Shown here: positions 8,095 to 15,384 of the stretch, one piece after another
How the letters are laid out: each line of letters starts with the position of its first letter
How positions within the stretch are numbered: the first letter of the stretch is position 1
Source of the DNA: an uncultured Pelagibacteraceae bacterium
GTDB lineage: Bacteria; Pseudomonadota; Alphaproteobacteria; Pelagibacterales; Pelagibacteraceae
Direction: 5' to 3'
Assembly (NCBI GenBank): GCA_902522915.1
Contig: CABYXQ010000011.1
Coordinates: 1-33,305, forward strand
Length of the DNA stretch: 33,305 nt
Notes under the pieces: model-generated
The model's input: only the letters and a program-made list of their open reading frames with translations
The model's database searches: none
Told to the model about the DNA's origin: nothing
Position numbers and translations under genes: made by a program

Positions 8095-8634
8095 ATGAAA
8101 ATTAATAAAGGTGATAAGTTGGATGAAATTACTCTTCCTGATAAGGATGGTAATACATTTAGTTTATCACAGACGTTAGGTAAGAAAGTACTATTAACTT
8201 TTTATCGAATTGCTGGTTGTAGTTTCTGCAATTTAAGACTTAATGAAATTAATAATAGATTTGGTGAACTAGGAAAAAATTTCACACACGTTGGTATTTT
8301 TCACTCTCCTGTTGATAATTTAAAATTTTATATGGATAAACATAACGATCTTCCTTTTACAGTGCTAGCAGATGAACAATTTAAATATTTTCAAAAATAT
8401 GAAATAGAAAGATCTATGACAAAAACGTTGAATGCAATGTTATTTAAACCTCATAAAATCATACCTGCAATGATAAAGGGTTATATTCCAACTAGAATTA
8501 AAGGTCATTTAGACATAGCCGTGACTGATATCTTAATAAATGAGCAAGGTATTGTCGAAGAAGTTTATTATGCTAAGAAAGATATAGCAGATCATTTTAA
8601 GTTTGAAAAAATTAAAGAATTTGCTTTAAGTTGA
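8095..8634 (+). CDS. Thioredoxin-fold AhpC/TSA-like redoxin
   Basis: A 179-aa cytosolic protein (no signal peptide) of the AhpC/TSA peroxiredoxin-like superfamily. The N-terminal GDKLDEITLPDKDGNTFSLSQTLGKKVLLTFYR region is typical, followed by GCSFC (C42-X2-C45) where thioredoxins have CGPC and peroxiredoxins their peroxidatic Cys. The central part (THVGIFHSPVDNL, LPFTVLADEQFKYF) matches the redoxin fold. The C-terminal third (MLFKPHKIIPAMIKGYIPTRIKGHLDI) resembles the uncharacterised peroxiredoxin-like subgroup. It starts 31 bp after znuA with no terminator between, so read-through from the Zur-controlled promoter is possible. Substrate and reductant are unknown. Confidence 0.75.
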   Translation: MKINKGDKLDEITLPDKDGNTFSLSQTLGKKVLLTFYRIAGCSFCNLRLNEINNRFGELGKNFTHVGIFHSPVDNLKFYMDKHNDLPFTVLADEQFKYFQKYEIERSMTKTLNAMLFKPHKIIPAMIKGYIPTRIKGHLDIAVTDILINEQGIVEEVYYAKKDIADHFKFEKIKEFALS

Positions 8635-8647
8635 TTTGAGAATTAAC

Positions 8648-10087
8648 TTATTCGACTATTAAAGTGTCTTTAGATCCACCACCTTGTGAACTGTTTACAA
8701 CGGTACTGCCCTTTTTAAGGGCCACCCTTGTAAGCCCACCTGTTGTTACATAATTAGTTTTTCCACTTAGGACGAATGGTCTAAGATCTAAATGTCTTGG
8801 TTCAATATCTTTGTCTGTAATAGTTGGTGCTGTAGATAAAATTTCTAACGGTTGAGCAATGTATTCACGTGGGTTTTTTTTAATTTTTTGTATTGTTTCT
8901 TCTTTTTCATTTGAGCTTGCTTTTGGACCAATTAATATACCGTAACCACCAGATGCATTTGCAGGTTTAACTACTAATTTGGAAATATTATCTATCACAT
9001 ATTTTTTTTGAATATCTTCATGGCATAGATAAGTTTCAACTTGATTTAAAATTGGTTGCTCACCTAAATAGTATACAATCATCTTATTAACATAAGAATA
9101 AACAGCTTTGTCATCAGCAACACCTGTGCCAACAGCATTTATTATACCAACATTTTTTTTAAGCCAAGATTTAAATAAACCTGGGACACCTATTACAGAA
9201 TCTTTATTAAAAGCTTTAGGATCTAAAAAATTATCATCCAATCTTCTATAGATACAATCTACCTTCAATGGACCTTTAACAGTTTTCATATAAACGATAT
9301 CATTCTCTACAAATAGATCTTTTCCTTCAACTAAAGCAATACCCATTTGCTCTGCTAGAAAAGAATGTTCAAAGTAAGCAGAGTTATAAATACCAGGAGT
9401 AAGAACTACCATGTGAGGGTTTTGAGTTTTTTTTGGAATACATTCCAACATACAATTGTAAAGCTTGTTTGTATATTGATGAATAGAAGATACTTTGTAT
9501 CTTGTAAATAATTCAGGAAAAACATCTCTCATAACCATTCTGTTTTCAAGCATGTAAGAAACTCCAGAAGGTACTCTTAAATTATCTTCTAAGACTAAAT
9601 ATTCACCATTTTGGTTTCTAATTAAATCAATACCTGAAATATTTGACCAAGCTTTATATTTAGGAGAAAAACCTTCACACTCCTTAACATAATATGGCGA
9701 ATTAAAAATTAGTTCTTTAGGTACAATTTTATCCTTAAATATTTTCTTTTGATTATAAACATCATCAATAAATAAATTTAATGCTTTTACTCTTTGTTTT
9801 AATCCTTTAGAAACTTTATTCCATTGAGTCTTAGGAATTATTCTAGGAATAATATCCAATGGCCATTTTTTTTCTTCAGCTCTATTATTTGCTGCATATA
9901 CTCTAAAATTAATGCCTCTTGCGCTAATAGTACTTTGACAATTTTTTTCGATCTTTTGTAGTTTGTTTTTACCGTATCTTTCTAGTATACTTGAAATTAC
10001 TGAAGCATGTTTTCTAAGCTTTTTGTCTTTTGTAAAATAGCCATCATATGCTTCTTTGGCATCATAATTTTTCCATAATTTGCTCAC
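8648..10087 (-). CDS. Circularly permuted type 2 ATP-grasp protein (COG2308/DUF407 family)
   Basis: Predicted cytosolic ATP-dependent amide or peptide ligase, 479 aa, full length for the family. Recognisable segments include GINFRVYAANNRAEEKKWPLD, NLRVPSGVSYMLENR, VVLTPGIYNSAYFEHSFLAEQMG, IYRRLDDNFLDP, NAVGTGVADDKAVYSYV and the nucleotide-site region VVKPANASGGYGILIGP. The C-terminal HLDLRPFVLSGK and TRVALKKGSTVVNSSQGGGSKDT are strongly conserved. In many bacteria this protein is encoded with an alpha-E domain protein, a transglutaminase-like protein and the Anbu peptidase, a system predicted to make and process peptide tags. Here only Anbu is adjacent (divergent). The true substrate is unknown. 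It ends 13 bp from the convergent redoxin gene. Confidence 0.88.
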   Translation of the reverse strand: MSKLWKNYDAKEAYDGYFTKDKKLRKHASVISSILERYGKNKLQKIEKNCQSTISARGINFRVYAANNRAEEKKWPLDIIPRIIPKTQWNKVSKGLKQRVKALNLFIDDVYNQKKIFKDKIVPKELIFNSPYYVKECEGFSPKYKAWSNISGIDLIRNQNGEYLVLEDNLRVPSGVSYMLENRMVMRDVFPELFTRYKVSSIHQYTNKLYNCMLECIPKKTQNPHMVVLTPGIYNSAYFEHSFLAEQMGIALVEGKDLFVENDIVYMKTVKGPLKVDCIYRRLDDNFLDPKAFNKDSVIGVPGLFKSWLKKNVGIINAVGTGVADDKAVYSYVNKMIVYYLGEQPILNQVETYLCHEDIQKKYVIDNISKLVVKPANASGGYGILIGPKASSNEKEETIQKIKKNPREYIAQPLEILSTAPTITDKDIEPRHLDLRPFVLSGKTNYVTTGGLTRVALKKGSTVVNSSQGGGSKDTLIVE

Positions 10088-10136
10088 AATTAATTTTTTA
10101 TTAATTAAAATAATTAATCAAATGCATATTTGGGAT

Positions 10137-10186
10137 ACCTACTATGCTTTAATTTAGGTGTTAGATGAAACCTAAATATATTAGGT
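10137..10186 (+). promoter_or_regulatory. Alternating ACCTA/TAGGT elements upstream of the Anbu gene (candidate operator or RNA switch)
   Basis: Four copies of one short motif alternate in orientation: ACCTA at 10137, TTAGGT at 10154, ACCTAA at 10170 and TTAGGT at 10181. As RNA, ATTTAGGT (10152-10159) can pair with ACCTAAAT (10170-10177), or ACCTAA (10170-10175) can pair with TTAGGT (10181-10186). The two hairpins exclude each other. The second would bury AGG at 10183-10185, 8 bp upstream of the ATG. As DNA, the same copies could be operator half-sites serving both divergent genes. The pattern is visible directly; function is inference. Confidence 0.4.
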
Positions 10187-10192
10187 AATAGT

Positions 10193-10918
10193 ATGACGTA
10201 TTGTGTGGGGATCAAAGCCAGTGATGGCATCGTTTTTGCATCAGATTCTAGAACAAATGCTGGTTTGGATAATGTAAATATTTATTCAAAAATGTTTATT
10301 CATGATGTTGGGGATAGAACAATAATCATAGTTACATCAGGAAATTTAGGAACTTCACAAGCTGTTTACAATTCAATAAGAAAAGATTTAGATAGCACCT
10401 CTGGCATTATGAATTTAAATACTTGTTCTGACTTTGAGCAAATAGCCTCTTACATTGGATCATTAAATATAGAACATTCTTCTCCAAAAGGTATTAACAC
10501 AGATACTGTTTTACTTGGATCTACATTTATTGTTGGTGGTCAAATTAGAGGTGAACCACTCGAGCTATACCTAGTTTATTCTCAAGGTAATTATATAAGA
10601 CCCGCAGACAGCAAGCCCTACTTAGTTATAGGTGAAGTTAAATATGGAAAACCTATTTTAGATAGAGTTATAAAACCAGATGTTTCAATTGGAGACGCAT
10701 CACGTTGCGCTCTTATATCAATGGACTCAACTCTTAAAAGTGATTTAACAGTCGGGCCTCCCATAGATTTAGCTGTTTATAAAAAAGATGAAAATCAAAT
10801 TGCGTCCCACAAATGCCTAAATATTACAGATGATGAATATTCAAAGGTTTGTAATAAGTGGTCTGATGGTATCTTTAAGATTTTTAACTCTTTTCCTAGA
10901 TTTGATTGGGAAGAATAA
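10193..10918 (+). CDS. Anbu, proteasome-like (HslV-related) N-terminal-threonine peptidase
   Basis: Ancestral beta-subunit (Anbu/BPH) peptidase, 241 aa, of the Ntn-hydrolase proteasome fold; a cytosolic ring or helical assembly is known for the family. After removal of Met1 the mature protein starts with the nucleophile Thr (MTYCVGIKASDG). D18 (FASDSRTNAG) and K33 (IYSKMF) fit the catalytic triad. Further marks are VTSGNLGTSQAVYNSI and SIGDASRCALISMDST. It is divergent from the ATP-grasp gene with a 105-bp spacer. Genes for alpha-E and transglutaminase partners are not in the window. The ATP-grasp partner suggests it processes products of that ligase (inference). Confidence 0.9.
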   Translation: MTYCVGIKASDGIVFASDSRTNAGLDNVNIYSKMFIHDVGDRTIIIVTSGNLGTSQAVYNSIRKDLDSTSGIMNLNTCSDFEQIASYIGSLNIEHSSPKGINTDTVLLGSTFIVGGQIRGEPLELYLVYSQGNYIRPADSKPYLVIGEVKYGKPILDRVIKPDVSIGDASRCALISMDSTLKSDLTVGPPIDLAVYKKDENQIASHKCLNITDDEYSKVCNKWSDGIFKIFNSFPRFDWEE

Positions 10919-10984
10919 ATTAAAGTTTTAGTTTCCCATATAATTGTAATAAATTCTTAACAAAACTTACATATAGAGGAGACT

Positions 10985-11206
10985 ATGTTTATTAAAAAAT
11001 ATCTAAAATGGCTTAGTACAGCTCTTGTTTTAACAGGAATATTGTTAACTAATTTAAATATCTACCCTATCAATATTTACTTTCACGGTTTAGGAGTTGT
11101 GGGCTGGACTATCGCAGGATTTATATCAAAAGATAAGGCTATTTTAACCAACTTTGGATTACAAATACCATTGTTTGTAATTGGAGTTTATAAAATTATT
11201 TTCTAA
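10985..11206 (+). CDS. Small membrane protein of unknown function (73 aa)
   Basis: A 73-aa hydrophobic protein not assigned to a function. It has a basic start (MFIKKYLKWL) and about two to three membrane segments: roughly 10-30 (STALVLTGILLTNL), 33-48 (HGLGVVGWTIAGF) and 56-72 (LQIPLFVIGVYKIIF). A clear ribosome site GAGGAG lies 5 bp before the ATG, supporting it as a real gene. Its stop overlaps the arsC start (TAATG), so it is probably translated together with arsC and the channel gene. A role with that module is only suggested by position. Confidence 0.75.
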   Translation: MFIKKYLKWLSTALVLTGILLTNLNIYPINIYFHGLGVVGWTIAGFISKDKAILTNFGLQIPLFVIGVYKIIF

Positions 11207-11640
11207 TGAAAAACATCTTGTTCGTTTGTACAGGCAACTCAGCTAGAAGCATAATAGCTGAAAGTATCATTAACAACGAATATTCAAATAAATTTAAAGC
11301 TTATAGTGCTGGGAGCAACCCATCAGGTAGAATTAATGAAGATGTAAAAAAATTTTTAGAAAAAAATAAAAATTATGATCTTTCTAATTATAGGTCTAAA
11401 AATTTTGAGAATTTCTTAGATAATGGTATTAAAATTGACCATGTTGTAACTGTTTGCAATAATGCAAATAACGAAGTGTGCCCTATATGGCCTGAAAAAA
11501 GTCAAATAATTCACTGGGATATAGAAGATCCTGTGTCAAAATTATCTAATTCTAATGAAAATGAAAAAAATATAATAATAAATAATACCTTTAATCATAT
11601 TTATAGAAATATTATTGATTGGATTGCTAATGAAAAATAA
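11206..11640 (+). CDS. arsC: Low-molecular-weight phosphatase-type arsenate reductase
   Basis: Cytosolic arsenate reductase of the LMW protein tyrosine phosphatase fold (thioredoxin- or glutaredoxin-coupled type), 144 aa. The CX5R phosphate loop is C8 to R14 (VCTGNSARS). The two further redox cysteines are C84 and C92 in VCNNANNEVCPIWP, and the general acid lies in HWDIEDP (D108). This three-Cys pattern separates it from ordinary LMW phosphatases. It overlaps the small membrane protein upstream by 1 base and the channel gene downstream by 11 bp. It would reduce As(V) to As(III) for exit by the adjacent channel. No arsR repressor gene is visible. Confidence 0.9.
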   Translation: MKNILFVCTGNSARSIIAESIINNEYSNKFKAYSAGSNPSGRINEDVKKFLEKNKNYDLSNYRSKNFENFLDNGIKIDHVVTVCNNANNEVCPIWPEKSQIIHWDIEDPVSKLSNSNENEKNIIINNTFNHIYRNIIDWIANEK

Positions 11641-12280
11641 TAACAAAATATTTATCGGTGAGTTTATTGGTAGTTGTTTTTTAGTAATGATTATTGTGGG
11701 TTCTGGAATTATGGCTGAAAACCTAACCGATGATAACGCTTTAAGACTTACGGCAAATACAATTGCAACTGGTGCAGGTTTATTTGTTTTAATAACAACA
11801 TTTGCTAATATTTCTGGAGCTCACTTAAATCCTTTTGTTAGTTTAGCGATGTATTTAACTAAAAAGATTAAAGGAAAACTTTTAATTACATACATTCCAG
11901 CGCAAATATTTGGATGCTTATTGGGTGTAATGTTAGCTAATGTATTTTTTGAACATAGTATAATTGAACTATCTACAAAAAGTAGAGATGGCTTTCACAT
12001 ATTTCTAGCAGAAATTGTAGCTACTTTTGGTCTAATATTTATTATTTTTGCAACTTTAAAAGACGGTAAAACAACAGTTGCTGCTTGTGTTGCAACTTAT
12101 ATTACAGCCGGTTATTGGTTTACATCATCAACATCTTTTGCAAATCCAGCTGTTGCCATAGCTAGAACTTTTACTGAATCGTTTACTGGTATTAATTATC
12201 TTAATACACCTACTTATATAATTGCTGAGTTAATTGGTACTTTGATTGCTATTTATTTAATTAAGAAATTAATTAAATAA
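11630..12280 (+). CDS. Aquaglyceroporin-like channel, probable arsenite channel (AqpS type)
   Basis: Inner-membrane major intrinsic protein with about six membrane segments. The ATG at 11630 gives 216 aa. The in-frame TTG at 11615 is rejected because it lies deeper in arsC and adds only MIGLL. The first pore motif is NPF (67-69, AHLNPFVSLAMYL) instead of NPA. The second is NPA (172-174) followed by AVAIAR, with R179 as the selectivity-filter arginine. Overlap with arsC strongly suggests the role of S. meliloti AqpS, letting arsenite leave the cell down its gradient. Water, glycerol or other metalloids remain possible substrates. Confidence 0.86.
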   Translation: MKNNNKIFIGEFIGSCFLVMIIVGSGIMAENLTDDNALRLTANTIATGAGLFVLITTFANISGAHLNPFVSLAMYLTKKIKGKLLITYIPAQIFGCLLGVMLANVFFEHSIIELSTKSRDGFHIFLAEIVATFGLIFIIFATLKDGKTTVAACVATYITAGYWFTSSTSFANPAVAIARTFTESFTGINYLNTPTYIIAELIGTLIAIYLIKKLIK

Positions 12281-12451
12281 AAAAAATATTTTGAGATAGA
12301 CATCTGTATTAAATAGTTTAAAAAAAAACGAATCTGTACTTCGATTCTCCAATAAATAAATTTATATATAGTAAAATTTTTTGAATCACATTAAACACTC
12401 CTCAAGTCATAAAACGATAGAACCGAAAACAATAATATTAAGGAGATAAAA

Positions 12452-13417
12452 ATGGAAATGACTTTAATTTACACGGTTATAGGGTTTGCCCTTGCCGGTT
12501 ATAGCGTAATCGCTAACGACTCAATCCAAACACTTGGTACTTTTATAGCCTCAAAGAAGAAGTGGTTTAAATGGTACGTTCTTGCTGGATCAGCATCAGC
12601 TGTTATGATTTTAGCACTTGGATGGGGATGGTATGCGTATGATGGTGATATTTCTTACGGAAGATTAACTAGAATACCTTATCAAGAAATTCAATGGTAT
12701 CATGCAGTAGCACCAGGGATACTATTATTATTAACAAGAATTGGGATACCAGTATCAACAACCTTTTTAGTTCTTTCAGCATTCGCTTCAACAGTTGTGC
12801 TTGAAAAAATGTTAATGAAAAGTGTAGTTGGTTATGGTTTGGCAGCAATGGTTGCTTATATAGCATGGATATTAGTATCTAAATTCATTAATGAAAAATT
12901 TGATGAAGTAGATGATAAATGGATAGGTTTTTGGAGAAATGCAGTATGGGTTTCTTCAGGTTGGTTATGGTGGGTTTGGTTATCTCACGATGTAGCTAAT
13001 ATTGCGGTATATCTACCTAGACAATTAGATTTAACATTGCTTTTAATTGTAATGGGTTACTTTACTGCATTACTATTTTATATTTTCTACATTCAAGGTG
13101 GGCCAATTCAAAAAGTTGTTCTTGAAAAAACAGGAACAAGATATGCAAGATCAGCTACAATTATTAACGTAATTTATGCTGCTGTTTTATTCTACTTTAA
13201 AGAACTAAACGATTTACCAATGTCAACAACATGGGTATTTGTTGGTTTATTATGCGGTAGAGAGCTTGCAATATCAACTATGAACAAAGAATATAAATTT
13301 AAGTATGTCTTTCCATTAATTGGTAAAGACTTCCTTAAAATGATTTTTGGATTAAGTGTTTCAGTAGGTATCGTATTGGCGATCCACTACATAATTATTC
13401 CAAATAACTGGTTTTAA
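12452..13417 (+). CDS. PiT-superfamily inorganic phosphate transporter-like protein
   Basis: Integral membrane protein of 321 aa with about 8-9 hydrophobic segments. It shows the inverted-repeat layout of PiT (Pi:cation symporter) proteins. The first half has ANDSIQTLGTFIASKK (21-36) and GIPVSTTF (98-105). The second half has SHDVANIAVYLPRQL (178-192) and LPMSTTWVFVGLLCG (255-269). These parallel the canonical GxNDVANAxGT..SK and PVSTTH signatures. The second copy has HDVAN instead of NDVAN, so the family is divergent. It begins 171 bp after the arsenite channel with its own strong ribosome site AAGGAG, so it may be a separate unit. Substrate (phosphate or another oxyanion) is inferred. Confidence 0.75.
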   Translation: MEMTLIYTVIGFALAGYSVIANDSIQTLGTFIASKKKWFKWYVLAGSASAVMILALGWGWYAYDGDISYGRLTRIPYQEIQWYHAVAPGILLLLTRIGIPVSTTFLVLSAFASTVVLEKMLMKSVVGYGLAAMVAYIAWILVSKFINEKFDEVDDKWIGFWRNAVWVSSGWLWWVWLSHDVANIAVYLPRQLDLTLLLIVMGYFTALLFYIFYIQGGPIQKVVLEKTGTRYARSATIINVIYAAVLFYFKELNDLPMSTTWVFVGLLCGRELAISTMNKEYKFKYVFPLIGKDFLKMIFGLSVSVGIVLAIHYIIIPNNWF

Positions 13418-13429
13418 TCAAATATATTT

Positions 13430-13460
13430 TTGGTCGTGTTAATTTATATAACACGGCCAA
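13430..13460. terminator. Hairpin between convergent PiT-like and SMR-like genes
   Basis: An 11-bp stem, TTGGTCGTGTT (13430-13440) pairing with AACACGGCCAA (13450-13460) with one G-U pair, and a 9-nt loop. It is GC-rich for this genome and sits exactly between two convergent stop codons (13417 and 13465). The flanking T-runs are short, so strength on each strand is uncertain. Confidence 0.75.
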
Positions 13461-13464
13461 TAAT

Positions 13465-13803
13465 TTAAGAATTTACTTTGCCTAAGAAATTAACAAGTAC
13501 AACGCCTATAATAATTAAAATAATACCCAATGAACCATAAATATTTGGTAGTTGATTATACTTAATAATTCCAAAAAGTGTTACAGCAGTAATGGTTAAA
13601 CCTCCATACGTGGCATATGTAAAACCAACAGGAATTAAATTCATTGCTTTAGATAAACAAAATAAACAAAAAACTATCGATGTTACACAAAAAATTGTTG
13701 GAAAAATATTAGTAAATCCATTTGTAGTTTTTAAAAAACCATTAGCAGAGATTCCAAGTATAACAGCTAAAATTAAATAGATGTATCCTGATGAGAAATT
13801 CAT
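13465..13803 (-). CDS. SMR/EmrE-like four-helix membrane protein lacking the key glutamate
   Basis: A 112-aa, four-helix protein that aligns end to end with EmrE: YIYLILAVILGISANGFLK against YIYLGGAILAEVIGTTLMK, GFTNIFPT against GFTRLWPS, IPVGFTYATYGG against IPTGIAYAIWSG. The proton/substrate residue Glu14 of EmrE corresponds to G17 here, and Trp63 to Y66, so a classic proton-coupled multidrug antiport mechanism is unlikely. It starts 9 bp after phnE and appears to be the last gene of phnDCE. Options include an accessory subunit, a lipid or head-group flippase like the ArnE/ArnF group, or an uncoupled pathway. Function unknown. Confidence 0.78.
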   Translation of the reverse strand: MNFSSGYIYLILAVILGISANGFLKTTNGFTNIFPTIFCVTSIVFCLFCLSKAMNLIPVGFTYATYGGLTITAVTLFGIIKYNQLPNIYGSLGIILIIIGVVLVNFLGKVNS

Positions 13804-13812
13804 CAGGTTATA

Positions 13813-14640
13813 TTATTTTATTTTTGATCTAATAAAAGCAGAAAAATGATCAATTAAAAAAATAGTTACAAAAATAAGTATTATAATTGCTGATACTCTT
13901 TCATATTCAAACATTCTAAATGATGATTGGAGTTCATATCCTATACCTCCAGCACCAACGATACCTAACATAGTAGCCATTCTAACATTCCGATCTAGGA
14001 TGTATAAATTGTTAGCAACAAAAGAAGGTAGTATTTGAGGTATAACCCCGAATGAAATAATTTGGCTTTTAGTTGCGCCAGATGATTTAAGCGCATCTAT
14101 CGGTCCTTTATTGATATGCTCAATATCTTCAGCATAAAATTTTGCTAAAAAACCCATTGTATGTAAACCTAAAGCAAGCACCCCTGGCATCGCTCCAAAT
14201 CCAATGGCAATAACTAAAATCATTGCAATAATAAATTCAGGAATTGCTCTAAAGAATATAACTATAGTTTTGCAAACAAGATAAACAAAATAATTAGGAG
14301 CTAAATTTCTTGCTGAAAATAATCCAAGAGGAATGGACAAAACTATAGCAATAAAAGTACCCAGAAAAGCAATTTCAATGGTTTCAAACATTGCATAAAT
14401 TAATTCGCTTAAATTACTAAAATCAGGGGGCAACATTCTTGATAAAATATCACCAAAATATTTTGAAGAGTCTGATACTAACTTTATAAAATCAATCTCC
14501 AGATCTTTAACTACAAATACTAAAGCAGAAGTAAATAAAACTATAAAAATAAGGGTTTTCCATGACCATTGGGGTCTTATATATTTTTCAAAGTTTTTAT
14601 TTTTATTATCTACCTTTAATTCTAAAATATTTTTATTCAT
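13813..14640 (-). CDS. phnE: Phosphonate-type ABC transporter permease
   Basis: Inner-membrane permease, 275 aa, about six membrane segments after a charged N-terminus of some 25 residues. The EAA-type coupling loop is visible as GPIDALKSSGATKSQIISFGVIPQILPSF (about 179-207). It is followed by RNVRMATMLGIVGAGGIGYEL, which is characteristic of PhnE. The family imports phosphonates, phosphite or related phosphorus compounds. It follows phnC by 4 bp and precedes the SMR-like gene by 9 bp. Confidence 0.92.
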   Translation of the reverse strand: MNKNILELKVDNKNKNFEKYIRPQWSWKTLIFIVLFTSALVFVVKDLEIDFIKLVSDSSKYFGDILSRMLPPDFSNLSELIYAMFETIEIAFLGTFIAIVLSIPLGLFSARNLAPNYFVYLVCKTIVIFFRAIPEFIIAMILVIAIGFGAMPGVLALGLHTMGFLAKFYAEDIEHINKGPIDALKSSGATKSQIISFGVIPQILPSFVANNLYILDRNVRMATMLGIVGAGGIGYELQSSFRMFEYERVSAIIILIFVTIFLIDHFSAFIRSKIK

Positions 14641-14644
14641 AATT

Positions 14645-15367
14645 TTAGCTATATATTTTCTTTAAGTATGCTTCGTTAATATTGCTTGATTTTTCATCAA
14701 ATGTAATTTTCCCATCAATGAGACCAACAACCCTATCTGAATATTTTTTTGCTAAATCTACTTGGTGAAGATTGCATAAAATAGTTGTTCCAAATTCTTG
14801 ATTTATTTTTTTTAATAATGATAAAATTAAATTTGAGGATTTAGGATCCAAACTCGCTACAGGTTCATCAGCTAACAATAACAATGGTTTTTTTATGATT
14901 GCTCTTGCTATCCCTACTCTTTGTCTTTGACCTCCTGATAGCTCATCAGATCTACTATAAGATTTTTCAAGTAAACCAACTGTCTCTAATGATCTTAATG
15001 CTTCAATCTTTTGTTTTTTTGAAAATAGATAAAACAGAGATAAAAATTTATTACTTGAGTTTAAAAGACCAGTCAATACGTTATTGATCGCAGAAAGATT
15101 ATTTACAAGATTAAATTCTTGGAAAATCATTCCAGTTTTTTTCTGAACCTCTGAAATATTATTATTATTTACTTCTTTATTATCAAAATAAATTTCTCCT
15201 CCACTTGAAGTTTCAAGACCATTAATTGTTCTAAGTAGAGTTGTTTTACCAGATCCACTAGGTCCTAGAATACTTACAAATTCACCTTTATTAATTTTTA
15301 AATCTATCCCTTTTAATGCTGGACTGCCATTATTAAAAGTTTTTTTAAGATTGTTTATTTCAAGCAT
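14645..15367 (-). CDS. phnC: Phosphonate-type ABC transporter ATP-binding protein
   Basis: Cytoplasmic ATPase of the PhnCDE importer, 240 aa. Walker A is GPSGSGKTT (35-43), the Q-loop region is GMIFQEFNLV, the signature is LSGGQRQRVGIARAI, Walker B is LLLADEPVASLD, and the switch His lies in NLHQVDLAKKYSDRVVGL. The segment between Q-loop and signature (NVLTGLLNSSNKFLSLFYLFSKKQKIEAL) has the PhnC-type length. It lies 17 bp after phnD and 4 bp before phnE. Confidence 0.93.
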   Translation of the reverse strand: MLEINNLKKTFNNGSPALKGIDLKINKGEFVSILGPSGSGKTTLLRTINGLETSSGGEIYFDNKEVNNNNISEVQKKTGMIFQEFNLVNNLSAINNVLTGLLNSSNKFLSLFYLFSKKQKIEALRSLETVGLLEKSYSRSDELSGGQRQRVGIARAIIKKPLLLLADEPVASLDPKSSNLILSLLKKINQEFGTTILCNLHQVDLAKKYSDRVVGLIDGKITFDEKSSNINEAYLKKIYS

Positions 15368-15384
15368 GATAGTCTTTTGGTAAT

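Noticed and set aside
8627-8650. TAAGTT/AACTTA inverted repeat between the convergent redoxin and ATP-grasp genes
   Set aside because: Six mostly A-T pairs with a 12-nt loop and no T-run; too weak to call a terminator.
11615-11629. TTG start for the AqpS-like channel
   Set aside because: The ATG at 11630 gives a normal MIP N-terminus with a shorter overlap with arsC.
12320-12347. Minus-strand hairpin (GAATC/GATTC) followed by nine Ts, a possible terminator of an antisense small RNA in the 171-bp gap before the PiT-like gene
   Set aside because: The stem has only 5 bp and no minus-strand transcript or promoter upstream can be supported.
12400-12451. Possible Pho box upstream of the PiT-like gene (GTCATAAAACGATAG)
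   Set aside because: Only one half resembles the CTGTCAT repeat; a direct repeat at the right spacing is not present.
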